Below are positions 12,672 to 24,639 of a stretch of DNA of 64,000 nt, in pieces. The notes under the pieces were generated by a model that searched no databases, was not told where the DNA came from, and saw only the letters and a list, made by a program, of their open reading frames with translations. Origin of the DNA: Valencia hispanica. Lineage: Eukaryota > Chordata > Actinopteri > Cyprinodontiformes > Valenciidae. The stretch covers positions 5,244,001 to 5,308,000 of the forward strand of contig OY747704.1 of assembly GCA_963556495.2 (NCBI GenBank), written 5' to 3'. A program made the translations under genes and the position numbers. Each line of letters opens with the position of its first letter. Positions within the stretch are counted from its first letter, which is position 1.

Positions 12672-12755
12672 GAATTTACTCCTTAAATACAAAACTTTTA
12701 AACTGATTGGATTATATGTATGATTGAATTGAAATGACTTTTCTTGCAAAGTGCC
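12672..12755 (+). mobile_element. LINE 3' tail, left part (interrupted)
   Basis: This matches the 3' untranslated tail of the copy-G LINE family, including GAAATGACTTTTCTTG and ending AAAGTGCC. It breaks off exactly where copy A begins. The missing remainder of the tail resumes at 16889 on the other side of copy A, so an older LINE tail was split by a younger insertion. Confidence 0.75.
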
Positions 12756-12922
12756 ACCCCTTCGGTGCCCTGGAGCACGATTTTCCTCCTCTGACTGTCC
12801 CTCCGGCCGCTCTGAAACACCGCAGCTTTGCAGGACTGCCGCCCATCCCCTCCTAGCAGCAGGAGCAGCAGCCGGGCTCCTGCAGCCCTCCACGTCGCGC
12901 TAAACCCAGGACTCGCCGAGGA

Positions 12923-13560
12923 GTGCTCCACTACACCCCGAACCCACGGAACGAGCCCTCAGCGCTGACTACACATCGCTGCAGTCCTGGGGAAGCTAAT
13001 CCGCCCAACATCCAGCAGGTCCTGGACGGTGAAAGATCCTCTGCCCAGCATCAACTTGTTGAACAGCTGCCCACCATGCTCATCGTGGAGACTCTATTAT
13101 TAGGAATTTAAGGATGAGAGGAGCCCTCACACTGTGTTTACCTGGAGCCACTGTAAAGGATATTACTGAACAGATCCTGGACCATATCCAACATCACCCA
13201 TCTGTGAGTAGAGTTATTATTCACGCTGGAACCAATGACATTTGTAAACAGCAATCTGAGCTCCTGAAGCTGAATTTATTCATTTGTTTAATCTTTTAAA
13301 ATACACACATGTGTCTGTTTTTATTTCTGGCCCCACCCCCACTGTTGGCAGAGGTATTGGTCGTTTTAGCAGGCTTTTGTCTTTGAACACTTGGCTTTCC
13401 TTTACCACCGTGATGCACAATATTAGTTTTATAGACAATTTTAACATTTTCTGGGGCAGGAGTCAATTGTTTGGACCAGATGGACTACATCTCAACAGAC
13501 AGGGTGCCCGCATGCTGGCAATAAGCCTGGCATGCCCTCGCCCCCCCCCTGTCTACCACA
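12923..13560 (+). pseudogene. LINE ORF1 remnant with SGNH-esterase domain (copy A)
   Basis: ORF1 of many fish L2/CR1-type LINEs encodes a nucleic-acid-binding protein with an SGNH (GDSL-like) esterase domain. Here the block around the catalytic Ser is out of frame by one base near 13086, at the position of the usual GDS motif. The third block is clear: HAGTNDICKQQ near 13221-13255. The last block, DGLHLNRQG near 13480-13506, keeps the D and H expected of the catalytic pair. At least two frame changes separate these pieces (frames starting 12923, 13114 and 13284). The start is uncertain because the 5' part is degraded. Confidence 0.75.
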
Positions 13561-13829
13561 CCAGCCCCAGCTGCTCCTGCCCTCTCTGCCCCCTCCACCA
13601 CATCCTGATGTGCAGCTGGTCCCTGCTCCTATGAACTCAGTTCTGATTTTAACAGTAACTCACATATCGGACTTGGACCTTGTTTTACATCATTCATACC
13701 TGTTATTATCAGCAGAGAGCGGAAAAAGAATATAAAACATAGCAAATGCAACCCTAATAATCTCAAACAGTTACCAAAAGTCCTACCTTCAGTAAACCAT
13801 ACAGTCACTCGATCTCCAATCATCATTAA

Positions 13830-14500
13830 TATGGTACTTCTAAATGTTAGCTCTCTGCTGAATAAAACTTTTATAATTAATGACCTAATTTTAGACCATA
13901 ATATTAATTGTTTATTTTTAACGGAAACTGCTGAGTGCAGATGCCGCCAATGTTCTTACAGAGGCCTCCCCACCAAATTTTAATTTCACTTATTCCACGA
14001 GGAGTTGCAAAAGGGGAGGCGGAACTGCTTTTATTAGTTCATCAACGCTTTCTGCCAAACCTGCTTTATTTGATCATTTTAGCACTTTTGAATATACTGC
14101 GTCTGTTTTTAGCGCTCCTCAGATTTTATGTGTCACAGTTTATAGGCCTCCTAAAAAGAATGCACTTTTTATTCAAGTTTTTATGAATTTTTATCAACTC
14201 TTATGAACGAATAATTTTAGCTGGTGATTTTAATCTACATATAGATAACATCTTAGATCCTTTATCAACAGAATTTTTAAATATTTTGAATTATATGGAT
14301 TTTAGTCAACATGTCACGCAGCCAACTCACAACAAAGGACACACCCTGGACTTGGTCATCACGTATGGCCTGTCCACCAGTGTGTCCTCTGTTGTTGACT
14401 TGGGTGTCTCTGACCACTACTGTGTGTTTTTTAACATCACCAGTTTTATTCAGCAGGAGACCTCTGTGAGAACTGTCAGGAAGCGCCATCTAACCCCTGA
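13830..14500 (+). pseudogene. LINE endonuclease domain remnant (copy A)
   Basis: This is the apurinic/apyrimidinic endonuclease part of ORF2, which nicks target DNA for target-primed reverse transcription. Visible motifs are LLNVSSLLNKTF near the start, LFLTETA (the ETW block, with W lost), GDFNLHIDN near 14225, and SDHYCVFF near 14409. The middle (about 13930-14215) is full of stops and frame changes, so it cannot be translated. Confidence 0.75.
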
Positions 14501-14526
14501 AGTGGCTGCAGGTTTTCTGGAAATCT

Positions 14527-16605
14527 TTGAAAAGAATCCTCCTATTTTTTTTACTTGCCCCCTGTGATTCTATTGTTAATAATTTTAACAGAAGGCTTCA
14601 ATCTGCTCTTGACCTGCTGGCTCCATTTAAAGTTAGAAACAAACACTCAAAACCAACAACACCATGGAGAAACAAAGACTTTAAGAGATTAAAAAAGAGC
14701 TGCAGGGTGGCAGAGAGAAAATGGAGGAAAAATAAAATCACAATAAATCATCAAATGTACATCGAACGTCTCAAATCATATAACAATGCAGTAAGAAATT
14801 CCAGAAACGCATACTTTGCCAGAATCATCTCACAACATAAAAATGATCCCAAAATTCTGTTTTCCACTATAGACAACATTTTTAACTGTACTACTAATGC
14901 ATATCAGAAAACCCCCTCAAATGCTCTTTGTGATGAGTTTGCAGACCACTTCAGAGGGAAGGTAGACACCATCAGATGTAATATTTTATCTTCTCAGAGT
15001 AACATGGTTTTAGACAAATCTGATTGTGTGTCTCTACCAGAGGAAACGCTGGACAGTTTTGTCCTGGTGGAAGCTGGGACTCTTGATAAAGTTTTCTCAG
15101 TGAGGCCCACCACATGTGTTCTGGACCCGATTCCCACTTCCTTTTTTAAGCAAATTAATGAATCTTTTAGAGATGAGATTTTAACCGTGATGAATTGCTC
15201 CCTTCAGACGGGGGTCTTTCCTGCCGCCTTTAAAGGGGGGTGGTGAGGCCCCTGCTGAAGAAGAGCAATTTAGATTTTAATGATTTAAACAACTTCCGAC
15301 CGGTATCTAACTTACCATTTTTAAGCAAAGTTTTAGAAAAACTTGTTTTAATTCAACTTAATAATTTTATTAACGCTCATAATGTCCTAGAGAAATTTCA
15401 GTCTGGTTTTAGGGTGAACCACAGCACAGAGACGGCTAATTTAAAGATTTTAAATGATTTTAGATTAAATTATGATGCTCAGAAGGTGGCAGTGTTGGTT
15501 CTACTGGATCTAAGCGCTGCCTTTGATACAGTAGTACACTATTCTTTTAATCCGTTTAAAACAGATCGGCCTCTCTGGTGCTGTTCATAAATGGTTTACA
15601 TCCTATCTCAAAGACAGGACTTTTATGGTAAGTTTAGATACCTGCTCCTCTAAGGTCCACAAGATCACATGTGGTGTGCCCCAGGGTTCAATTTTAGGCC
15701 CAGTGCTTTTTAACCTCTACATGCTCCCTCTTGGCAGTGTCATCAGAAGACATGGAGTTAACGTTCACAGTTATGCTGATGATACACAGTTGTAGATCTC
15801 CATGTCACCCGATGACAAACGGCCAATGGATGCACTTTTTAACTGCATTTTAGACATTAAATCCTGGATGGCAGAAAACTTTCTCCAGCTCAACCAGGAC
15901 AAAACTGAAGTTTTAGTCATCGGTCCTGAGGCTCAGAGAGAGAAACTTTTACGAAAACTACAATCACTGTCTTTTAATCCTTCTTTACTAGTGAAGAACT
16001 TGGGCGTGATTTTTGACTCTGAGCTGACTTTTATTCCTCACATAAAAAATATCACTAAAATAGGTTTTTATCACTTAAAGAACATTGCCAGAGTCCGCCC
16101 CATTCTCTCTCGGGCCAAAACGGAGACGCTGATGCATGCTTTTTTCACCAGTAGGATTGATTACTGTAATGCCCTGCTTTCTGGTCTTCCCAAAAAGACT
16201 ACCTCAAGTTTACAGCTTTTACAGAATTCAGCAGCACGTGTCCTGACGAAGACCAGGAGGCAGGAACACATTACACCTGTCTTAGAATCACTGCATTGGC
16301 TCCCCGTATGTTTAAGAATCAATTTTAAGATTCTTTTAATAATTTTTAAGTGTCTTAATGGTCTTCGGCCTTCTTATCTTTCGGAATTTCTTCTACCATA
16401 TGAACCTTCGCGGTCTCTGCGCTCCTCTGGCAGCCGTCTCCTTGTCATCCCTAAAGTCAGGACACACACGCATGGCGAGGCGTCTTTACATTATTATGGC
16501 CCTCACCTCTGGAACAGGCTGCCAGAGAACCTCAGGGCCGCAGAGAACGTTCATGTTTTTAAGAGCAGGCTGAAGACTCACCTTTTTAACATACCTTTTA
16601 ACTGA
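14527..16605 (+). pseudogene. LINE reverse transcriptase remnant (copy A)
   Basis: Reverse transcriptase and C-terminal part of ORF2. Pieces in order: a 239-codon linker/RT start (14527-15246), a frame change at a G-run near 15238, RT core with GFRVNHSTETA and LDLSAAFDTV (15240-15590), a degraded segment, the catalytic YADD (15772-15783), a stop codon at 15793-15795 just after it, and a 267-codon C-terminal piece (15802-16605) that includes FLQLNQDKTEVLV and RIDYCNALLSGLPKK. The family RT is normally one continuous frame, so at least two frame changes and one nonsense codon inactivate this copy. Confidence 0.85.
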
Positions 16606-16888
16606 TTATTATTTATTAAATCTGTTTAATTGCTCTGCATGTTTTATTTGATTGAATTCATTTTAGTTTAGCTTTTAGCTGGCTATTTATCAATTATTGT
16701 TTATCTGCTTTGTATTTCTATTTGATCATATCTTATAATTGTTTTAATTTTAATATTTTAACTTATTTTAGTCTTCCTTCCAGTGTTTCCTCTGTGGGTC
16801 ATTTTTAATCTGTAAAGCACTTTGAGAAGATTTGTTATGGTTTGAAAAGCGCTTTATAAATAAAGTTTGGTGTTTTTTTTTTTTTTTT

Positions 16889-16945
16889 AAGGTGACATCT
16901 GTTGTGAATTGGCGCTATATAAATAAACTATATTGAACTGAATTG
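16889..16945 (+). mobile_element. LINE 3' tail, right part (resumes after copy A)
   Basis: Begins AAGGTGACATCTG and ends in the terminal signature GGCGCTATATAAATAAAC plus TTGAA-type repeats. The same sequence ends copies B and G. It joins the piece at 12672-12755 if copy A is removed. Confidence 0.75.
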
Positions 16946-18129
16946 ATATTATATTTATCCCCAAGGTGTCAAGTGCTCCATTTGGAAATCGACTTGTAGG
17001 CAGGTCATGTGGTGCCTGAGGGCAACTTTTTACCCTCATGTGCCATAATGGCTACTCTGTCATTCAGCAAAAGGGTGAATTAGTGCTGATTCTGTATGAT
17101 TTATTTCTAAAAGAACATCCTGAGCAATTTTTGAAAACACCGTTTTATCAACCTGAAAATCTTAGACATTTAAGACACTGAAGCAACAATACATCTTTTT
17201 TTTTAAAGCACTACATGCGGTGTAATGAGATACATTAATCAGCAGTTGTTACCATGATTTTAATCTGAACTTAATAGTGCCCTACAGATCTTTGTTTACA
17301 CAAGAAGTTGGATTAGGTCACAAACCAAAAGGTATGACTTAATAAAATAATAATAATAAAAAGTAAAAATAGTAAAATGCAAGTGTTTAAGTTTATTGTA
17401 CATTAACATTCTGAAAAAGAAACGACAAAATGCATAACTTTTCCCATATTGAAAACAGAAAATGCAAACTAAGGCTACACTTCTCAACTGGAATGACAAT
17501 CTTTGAGCATTTGTCGTCTGATTGAGCCTATTTATCCTGTGCTGGCATATTTCAAGGCCTTTATTTGACACCAGGTGCAAAGTGGATGGTTTCAAGTACC
17601 TGCTCTCCACTACTGTTGTTGATCCCTTGGAACCCAAAGTTTTTTTTTACACTGTTGAAAAGAAGGTGTTTTTACAAGATCTGGTGTGCCATCATCAGCC
17701 ATTGTTGCAATGCTTTGTTGTGTAGAGCTTTAGATGGTATCTTTATCTACTCATCTGTTGTGGCTAAGACGAAGCAAAAAAAACAAAAGATCCACATCCT
17801 CTTCAAAATGAGCATGATGATTGACTGTGGTCAATGCACTCATATTGACAGTCCCAGTACACTTTGTTTTTAAAGGTTAACATGTTATTTCTGAAAACGT
17901 GTAAATTAAATTAAATTACTTTACCTGGATATAATTATCTCACAGCCTAAGATATAAAACATGCCGGCAACAGTGATACAGTTGCTGTAGCTCCTTGACG
18001 CATCCCGCTGCGGCTCAGGGTGCCGTAGGTTTGCTGAAGTACAATGTAGTTTGATTTCTCTGGGCTCTATTACCTCTCAAGGACCGGATGTACAGCCCAA
18101 AAAACTGGATTTAAGAATTGAAATCGAAT
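16946..18129. other. Unannotated intergenic DNA
   Basis: No supported gene. Short frames at 17.3-17.9 kb on both strands have no recognisable motif. Confidence 0.6.
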
Positions 18130-19066
18130 TGCAGAAATGAAATTGATTACTTCTCTAAGTGAGGCAGCATCGGAGAGAACGGTAGAATCTCATTTGTGTT
18201 TGGACTTTTTTGATTCAGTTGAGCTTTCGAAATTATCAAACATAGTAACCTTCATCTAAACCTTCAACTTGTATGTTGAACCCAATCCTAACCAAATTAT
18301 TTAAGGAAGTGCCTTTGGTTCCTGGCCCCATTTTAGATATGATGAATCCGTGCTTAGTAAATGGATACGTACCACAGGAATTTAAGGTTGCTGTAATTAA
18401 ACCTTTATTTAAGAGACTTTGCTCGATCAAGATGACTTAATAAATTATAGACCTATATCTAACCTTCCTTTCTTATCTAAAACCGTTGGTAAAATAGTTA
18501 CTAATCAAGTCTGTGAGCATCTAAACAGTAATGACCTGTTTGAAGAGTTTCAGTCAGGTTTTAGAGCTCATCATAGCACTGAAACAGCACTGGTGAAGGT
18601 TACTAATGATATTCTCATGGCCTCAGATAATGGACTGGTGTCTGTTCTGGTCTTGTTAGAACTCAGTGCTGCTTTTGACACATCATACATCAGAGATCTG
18701 ATTGTTACATATGTTCCTAACAGAGCACTTCGCTCTCAGACTGCAGGTTTACTGATGGTTCCTAGGATTTCTAAAAGCAGAATGGGAGGCAGATCTTTTA
18801 GTTATGAGGCTCCTCTCCTGTGGAACCCGCGAGGCAGACACTCTTGTCTACTTTTAAGGCCAGGCTTATAACTTTCCTTTTTGATAAAGCTTATAGTTAG
18901 AGTGGCTTAGGTCATCCTGAGCTATCTCTGTAGTTATGCTGCTATAAGCATAGACTGCTGGAGGACAGACTGACCACTTGTATGATTGTATTGAAATGAC
19001 TTTTCTTGTAAAGAGCCTTAAGATTACATTTGTTGTGAATCGGCGCTATATAAATAAATTGAATTG
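18130..19066 (+). mobile_element. L2/CR1-type LINE, copy B (internally deleted)
   Basis: A 5'-truncated relative of copy G, on the plus strand. It starts in the linker before the RT (EAASERTVESHLCL-like), continues through [13 protein letters not shown] and [15 protein letters not shown] to LSAAFDT, then jumps directly to the C-terminal [19 protein letters not shown] region. A few hundred codons, including the YADD box, are missing. The 3' UTR is also shortened and ends in GGCGCTATATAAATAAATTG. Earlier codons hold stops and frame changes. It is a dead, deleted copy. Confidence 0.85.
18419..18871 (+). pseudogene. RT fragment of copy B with internal deletion
   Basis: A 150-codon open frame joins the start of the RT domain to the far C-terminal segment. 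RT motifs up to [10 protein letters not shown] (family LDLSAAFDTV) are present. The palm domain with the catalytic YADD is absent. The open frame is a by-product of the deletion and not a functional protein. Confidence 0.8.
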
Positions 19067-21065
19067 CATTTCATTGGTGAGAAGTGAAACTGAACGTTTG
19101 AGAGATGAATTTGCAATACTATAAAATACAGTTTAGAAGCAGATGGATTTATTTTCAAATTCAAATTTCAATTTTATTTAGTGATAATCATTTCCACAAA
19201 AAAAAATTATTTAAAATTAGTCTAATTCCGATTCAGTTTTTAAAAGCATTTATCCAAGTTGAGTGATGCAAATTCAAACAGAACTTATTCAAATTCAGTT
19301 CCTGATGGCATAAAGTTTTGCCCATGGGCGACTTCCAAGTTGCAAAGTGAACAGATAAAAGTGTACACTTTTCATTAGCTCAGCAATTGAGGTTTTGTTT
19401 ACAGCTGATTGACATTGCAGCCGATACATCACAGCAGAGCTTTCACTGTAAGTCTGTGTACAGCCACCCAGGCTGTCTTGCAAAAAATGTAGCTCATCTA
19501 ACTGCTTCTCTGTATTCTATAAACTAAGACTTAGGAGTCCTCCTCCACCAAAGACAGGCCTCTGAGATTCTACGCTTTGTCAATTTTTGGAGACTCCTGC
19601 AGCGTGTCTTTGGATGTGTCCTGAGGGCTGACAAGAAGAAGAAGCTTCTGCATGGCTGTCGCTGCCTGTGTCTTTATTTTCCTTATGTGCTTGCTCTCAC
19701 TCTTTTTCTACTTCTGTCTCACACTTTCTCCCTCTCTGTGATGCCACTGTCTATCTGGAGATTAATTAAACGGCTGCCCAGCCAGCCACTGGCACACCAG
19801 CCATCATCAGGCTCTCCCCGGCATCAGCTACCTGCCACGCGGGGCTGCAGAAAGAGTTTGTGCTTGTGCACCTCCACACACCATTAAAACGGATGTGTTC
19901 TATCAGTGTTTTGTGTGTGTCTTTTTTAGGGTCCGTGAACACTACATAACTGCACATTTTTCAGAATGTGTTCGTCCCTGCATGTTTCTGTGTAATTGCC
20001 TCCATCTTCACACCATTGTGTGTTTTTGTTTGTGTGCGTGTGCTAGTGTGTGTGTGTGTAACAAAAATGACAGGAGTCTGAGGGTTTATTGTTTGCTATT
20101 ATTGCTGTTATTATGGGTAGCATTGGCATCAGCGGCGTAAGTGCCCCAGCAAGTCGTATCATTACATATCTTTCCTTTCCATAGTTCTCCAGCTGTCAAT
20201 TTACTGTGGAGTCTCTTCTCAAGACGTTTTCCCTCGCTGTCACGTCACTGAAGGCTTCCTTCTTCTCATTCTCTTCAGTTTTTCCCTTCTTCTTTGTTCT
20301 TTTCAGTTCTTGCTATGCCTTAAGTAAGAGTCCCGACGTAGTGTTTGTATGTGTGTCGGGGTTACAGGGGTAGGGTCAGTAATGCTGGCAGCTCAGCCCG
20401 TCTCTGCTCAGTTTTTTGGGCCCTAATTGAGACATGCTGTCAGAGTGACACATTTGCATGAGTGTGTTTTTCTGGATGTGCTCTTTTTTTCACTCTCCTG
20501 CAGCTCACCACTCGGTTAATCAGCCCTCCATCACTCACTAGCAGGAATGTGCACACACACACACTTTACTATAGTCTCATGTATGCAATAAGCACACATG
20601 TACTGTTCTAACTACATGTGAAGCTGTCGAGGACCGATTTTCCTTCTTATCAAGACAAGAACAAGTAGAAGAAAAGGTTGCTGAAGAAGACACAGACAGG
20701 AACATTGAGTTTTTTGAAACATAATGCTTCAACTGACAAAAAATATCAATAACCAACCTCGGAATATGTTCAATCAGTTAATCGTTTTTCAGGTGATCAA
20801 AAGCCATATAAACATCCTTTACTCTGATAAAAGACATTATCCATGTTCCAACACAGCCAGAGGTGTGTTTTTCCATTTAACCACTATACCTTTCATTTAT
20901 TCTTATTTTAAAAGCACAAAAATGCAATTTATTTTATTTTAGTGTATATTAGAGTATTTTGGGACCACACATCTCAAATCTGACATTTTATCCAAACAAA
21001 CGGTTTTCCCCCAAGCCCCTTTAAAATGTGTTTGGCAGACCTTAGATCTGTATTCACCACTGCCT
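19067..21065. other. Unannotated intergenic DNA
   Basis: No supported gene. It contains short GT-rich tracts near 19.91 and 20.03-20.06 kb. Frames of 60-80 codons near 19.7-20.1 kb lack motifs. Confidence 0.6.
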
Positions 21066-21650
21066 CCCATCCACACGGAGACACGTTTCGCTGTATACGT
21101 ATACATTTTTTTATCGTATTAGCGTTTCATCCACACAGATCCAGCGTTTTGGGAGACTGAAATCGCCATTTTTTGAAACCGGGTCCCGAAGTGGATAAAT
21201 CTGAAAACGACCCCCTTGCATTTTCGTGTGTATAGCCAATCCGTATATTTTGCAAAACAATGATGTCATCACATCACGTGTCAGCTGCGTCAAACGAAAT
21301 TGCAACAACAATAATGGCGGACTACATGATTTTGTTTGTTCTGCAGAAGCTACTAAGCCTACTAGCTGTATTACAGCAAAATCTATTGCTTTGTTATAAA
21401 TCTTTTCTTCTTGGTTTCGTAAACAGCGCGCAAGGTTCAAAGTCTTCTTCTCCTTGTATAGTGTATCTCTGTGGCAGAATTACAGCGCCCCATAATGGTC
21501 TGGCATATATACTACACCGTTTTCAGTCGGTTTCAGTGGTTTCGAGTGGACGCAGATATTTCTTGAGACAACGCCGTGTTTACGGATTATTTTTTTTAGA
21601 ACGACGGAAACAAATTATCGGATAGGGAACGCACCGGCTTTGTGTGGATG
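21066..21650 (+). mobile_element. Harbinger-like non-autonomous element
   Basis: The ends are imperfect inverted repeats: CCATCCACACGGAGACACG at the left and CACATCCACACAAAGCCGG as the reverse complement of the right. Length is about 585 bp. It contains an ATG at about 21316 opening MADYMILFVLQKLLSLLAVL. That peptide resembles MAPYGVAVLIKQILTLLWIL in the fragment at 50560-50900, so both seem to keep the first coding exon of one autonomous parent. Assignment to PIF/Harbinger is an inference from memory of such N-termini; the superfamily could be another. Confidence 0.55.
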
Positions 21651-22544
21651 TGGTATAACAGTCTTTATTACACATCACCCATGGTGAAATGTAAATTAAT
21701 GTCTCCACAGCTAACAGGTTTTGAATCCATCCAAAACCATCAAGTTATCTTGCAGTGTTCTAGTTTATCATTACTAATAACTTGTATCAGTATGGATAGA
21801 GAGATTTTTTTTTCCCAAGAGAAATTACAACTTTTAACAAAACAATAACTCAAGAAACATGAATAGAATAATACACTTGGTTAAAGCTTTTCTAAATCTG
21901 CCAGTGCCTCCTCCTTTATAGTTTGACGCTGTCTATCTGCCCCAGAAAGTCTCCATGGCACCAAATGCATTATGCCTTGCATGTATAATGATATCATACG
22001 TGGGCCACAAAGCTTTTTTACAGGAACCCGCCTCTACCTTCACAGGTCAGAACAAGGCAGCGGTGGGAGAATGTATTATAATGAATGCCAAAGCTAAGCA
22101 CTAAGAAGCATTTCGCTTTTGCTGCTCTTAAAGAATATGGATTATGAATGAGGGCGGGATCAAACCTGCTGTGGTTTCAATATGTATGAATCTTTTCATA
22201 TGCAACAAGCCTGCTGCTTTATCCGTCACAGCAGGTGTGGACTAGCAAGCACTACTGCAACTCCTAAAAAAACAGCCAGCTGGTTAACACTGTTTTTGGC
22301 ACTGTGCTGAGCTGAATTACATATATTCAACAATGCTATTATGTATTGATGGAATTCTATTTCAACTGCAATTATTATAATCAAATACTAATTAATCACA
22401 TAATGTTGTTCTATTTCAATGTTTTTTATCCTTGTGTTCACTCTTAGGCATGGATGGTTGCAGTAAGGTAAATTAAAGAATTATAATCCTGCCGATATTC
22501 TTCCATGTAAACTGTGTTAAACACAGTATTCATGAGAGCCTAAA
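21651..22544. other. Unannotated intergenic DNA
   Basis: Nothing that I can assign to a gene or known repeat. Confidence 0.6.
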
Positions 22545-22798
22545 TACAGTTAAAACCAGTAGTTTACATACAGCAGACACTGAGGAAATGTATGTCAACT
22601 TAGATTTTGACGACATTAATTAATTAATTTGTGACCTATTCTTTCTCTCATTATTGTGGCATTTAGCAAATAGAAATAACATTGGTCATTCTAACCGACC
22701 TAAAACCAGAGAAGTTAGGTCTGATCTAACTTCAGACAGTGAGAAGAAAGCTGTATGTCTCTTTCTATTAAGTGTATATAAAGTTTTGTTTAACTATA
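22545..22798. mobile_element. Tc1-derived MITE
   Basis: About 250 bp with ends TACAGTTAAAACCAGTAG and, from the right, TATAGTTAAACAAAACTTT as reverse complement, followed on each side by the direct-repeat motif TTTACATACA or its variant. This is the Sleeping Beauty type of inverted/direct repeat end. TA at each end fits the TA target duplication. No transposase remains. Confidence 0.7.
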
Positions 22799-23454
22799 AA
22801 TGGGATATCATATCAACATGAGTGATTCACCAGATACATCTACCTTTTTTATTGGGTTTGCAGTCCCCAGTACTTAGTCCTATAAAATAACCTGTGTGCT
22901 GAGCAGAAGAGAACAGAGCATGGAAAGCATCAAGGGGGGTGCTTCTACTCTGAACTCCATGGGAATGAAAGACCTTCTCACCTTATTGCTAGTGTGAAGC
23001 CCATTTAGGAATACATTTTCCCCCCTTTGTTTTCTCCATCAAATTCTTTCTGTTATGAGTCATATGACCAAATGTAATGATTGAACTGTAGATGGACGAG
23101 CAAATTACCTTCTGCCTTAATTCCTTCTCTACCATTATATATCCGAGCAACTTAATCATTACTGCACATTAAACGAGAGTTCTATCAGGTTTCAGGAACC
23201 AGACACCAATATACTCTAACTCCACTCTTTAAGGGAGTGATACACCCATAACCATTTCACCTTTTTCTGACTGAGATCCATGACCTGTGACTTTGAAGAG
23301 TGGACTCTCATTCCTGCCACTCACTTTCAGCTGTGTACCAAATGCTTGAGGATATCAACAGAAAAACATCATATGTAAAAAGCAAAGATAAAACCCTATC
23401 GTTTCTGAACTAAATATAATCAAACCTAGGCCTTCAGATCTTGAAAATGGGGTA
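22799..23454. other. Unannotated intergenic DNA
   Basis: No supported feature between the MITE and the Tc1 cluster. Confidence 0.55.
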
Positions 23455-24228
23455 CAGTGGGGCAAAAATATATTTTTAGCAACCACTGATTTTGCAAGTT
23501 GTTCCACTTAAAAAGATTAGAAGGGTTTTCATCATAGGCACCCTTCAACTGTAAGAGACAAAATGTAAAACAAAATCCAAGAAATCACATTGAATGATTT
23601 TTAAAGAATTTGCTATATATAATTTACTATAGATATTACTATATATGTATAATGGTGCAAAAAATATGTGTTTAATACCTACAAACAAGCAAGAATTATC
23701 AACCTCACAGACTTGTTAATGCTTCTTTAAGAACCTCTTTTATCCTCCTCCACTTGTTACCTGTATTAATGGAACCTGTTTGTACTCATTATCTGTATGA
23801 AAGACACCTGTGCACACCTTCAAACGGTCAGACTCCAACCTCCACCATGGCCAAGACCAGAGAGCTGTCTAAGGACACCAGGGACAAGATTGTACATCTG
23901 CACAAGACTGGGAGGAGACAATTTACAATATCCAAGCAGCTTGGTGAGAAGAGATCAACTGTTGGACCAATTATTAGAAAATAGAATAAACACAAGATCA
24001 CTGACAATCTCTCTCAACCTTGGGCTTCATGAGAGATCTCATCTTGTTGGGTACAGAAGATCTTGAGAATTGTGAGGAAACAGCCCAGAACTATATGGGG
24101 GAGCTGGTCAGTGACCTGAAGACAGTTAGGACCACAGTAACAAAGGTTACTATTAGGAACACACTATGTTGTTATGGATCAAAATCCTGCAGTGCTTGAG
24201 GTTAAACCAGCACATTCCCAGGCTTTGG
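23455..24228 (+). mobile_element. Tc1 element, 5' half
   Basis: Starts at a TA followed by CAGTGGGGCAAAAATATAT and GATTTTGCAAGTTGTTCC, the left end of a common fish Tc1 family. The transposase start follows from the ATG near 23848: [20 protein letters not shown], then [19 protein letters not shown], the first helix-turn-helix region. A stop (TAG) follows near 23982, and later frames are broken. The element ends about two-fifths through the gene, where a second copy of the left end begins at 24229. Confidence 0.8.
23848..24228 (+). pseudogene. Tc1 transposase N-terminal remnant
   Basis: About 45 codons of clean reading frame carry the N-terminal DNA-binding helix-turn-helix. A stop codon and frame changes follow, although peptide similarity to Tc1 (second DNA-binding region) can be traced to about 24220. 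The whole catalytic domain is missing. Truncation and nonsense make it non-functional. Confidence 0.75.
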
Positions 24229-24352
24229 AGTGGGGCCAGAACATATTTGGCAGCCACCAATTGTGCAAGTTGTCAGCTGTGAGAGACAGAATGTAAAAAT
24301 AAAATCCAGGAAATCACATTGCATATTAGTACAAGTATTTGGCAATAATAAA
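24229..24352 (+). mobile_element. Second Tc1 left end in the same orientation
   Basis: AGTGGGGCCAGAACATATTT followed by GCCACCAATTGTGCAAGTTG repeats the left terminal region of the element at 23455. The end is repeated directly, not inverted, so this is a second, heavily truncated copy abutting or inserted in the first. It fades near a GTATTTGGCAATA motif. Confidence 0.65.
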
Positions 24353-24380
24353 AGTTCACTTCAATACGTTGTAATGTAAC

Positions 24381-24541
24381 ATTGGTTGGCAATGACAGAA
24401 GTTGAATGTTTCCTGTAGCTCTTCACCATTTTCTTCCATGCAGATCTTCTCTAGAGCTGTGATGGTTGGGACTGTCGCAGGGCAACATGAAGTTTCAACT
24501 CCCTCCACAGATTCTCTATTGGATTGAGGTCTGGAGACTAT
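24381..24541 (-). pseudogene. Tc1 transposase C-terminal fragment
   Basis: On the minus strand this reads as the Tc1 region around the third catalytic residue (family motif DLNPIE), visible on the plus strand as CTATTGGATTGAGGTCTGGAGAC at 24519-24541. It extends to the end of the gene, seen as GGTTGGCAATGACAGAAG at 24383. It lies in the opposite orientation to the two preceding Tc1 pieces, so it comes from a separate insertion or an inversion. Confidence 0.7.
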
Positions 24542-24639
24542 AGAGAGAAAATAGTCTCAAAACATCTGTGTGTGTGATACTTGATTTGTAACATGTGTTA
24601 GCCTGTTTGTGTGTAACAAAAGTTAGTTAGTTTAGTTAG

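Larger units (their letters stand above)
12756..16888 (+). mobile_element. L2/CR1-type LINE, copy A
   Basis: A 4.1-kb non-LTR retrotransposon on the plus strand. In order it holds a 5' region, an esterase-type ORF1 remnant, an apurinic endonuclease, a reverse transcriptase, and a 3' UTR ending in a 16-base T run (16873-16888). It sits inside the 3' tail of another LINE. The coding parts carry many frameshifts and stops (see the three pseudogene entries), so it is an old, dead copy. The RT motifs (LDLSAAFDT, YADD) and the esterase ORF1 fit the L2/CR1 group of fish. Confidence 0.85.

Noticed and set aside
17296..17873. Possible host exons on either strand
   Set aside because: Overlapping frames without recognisable domains or splice structure.
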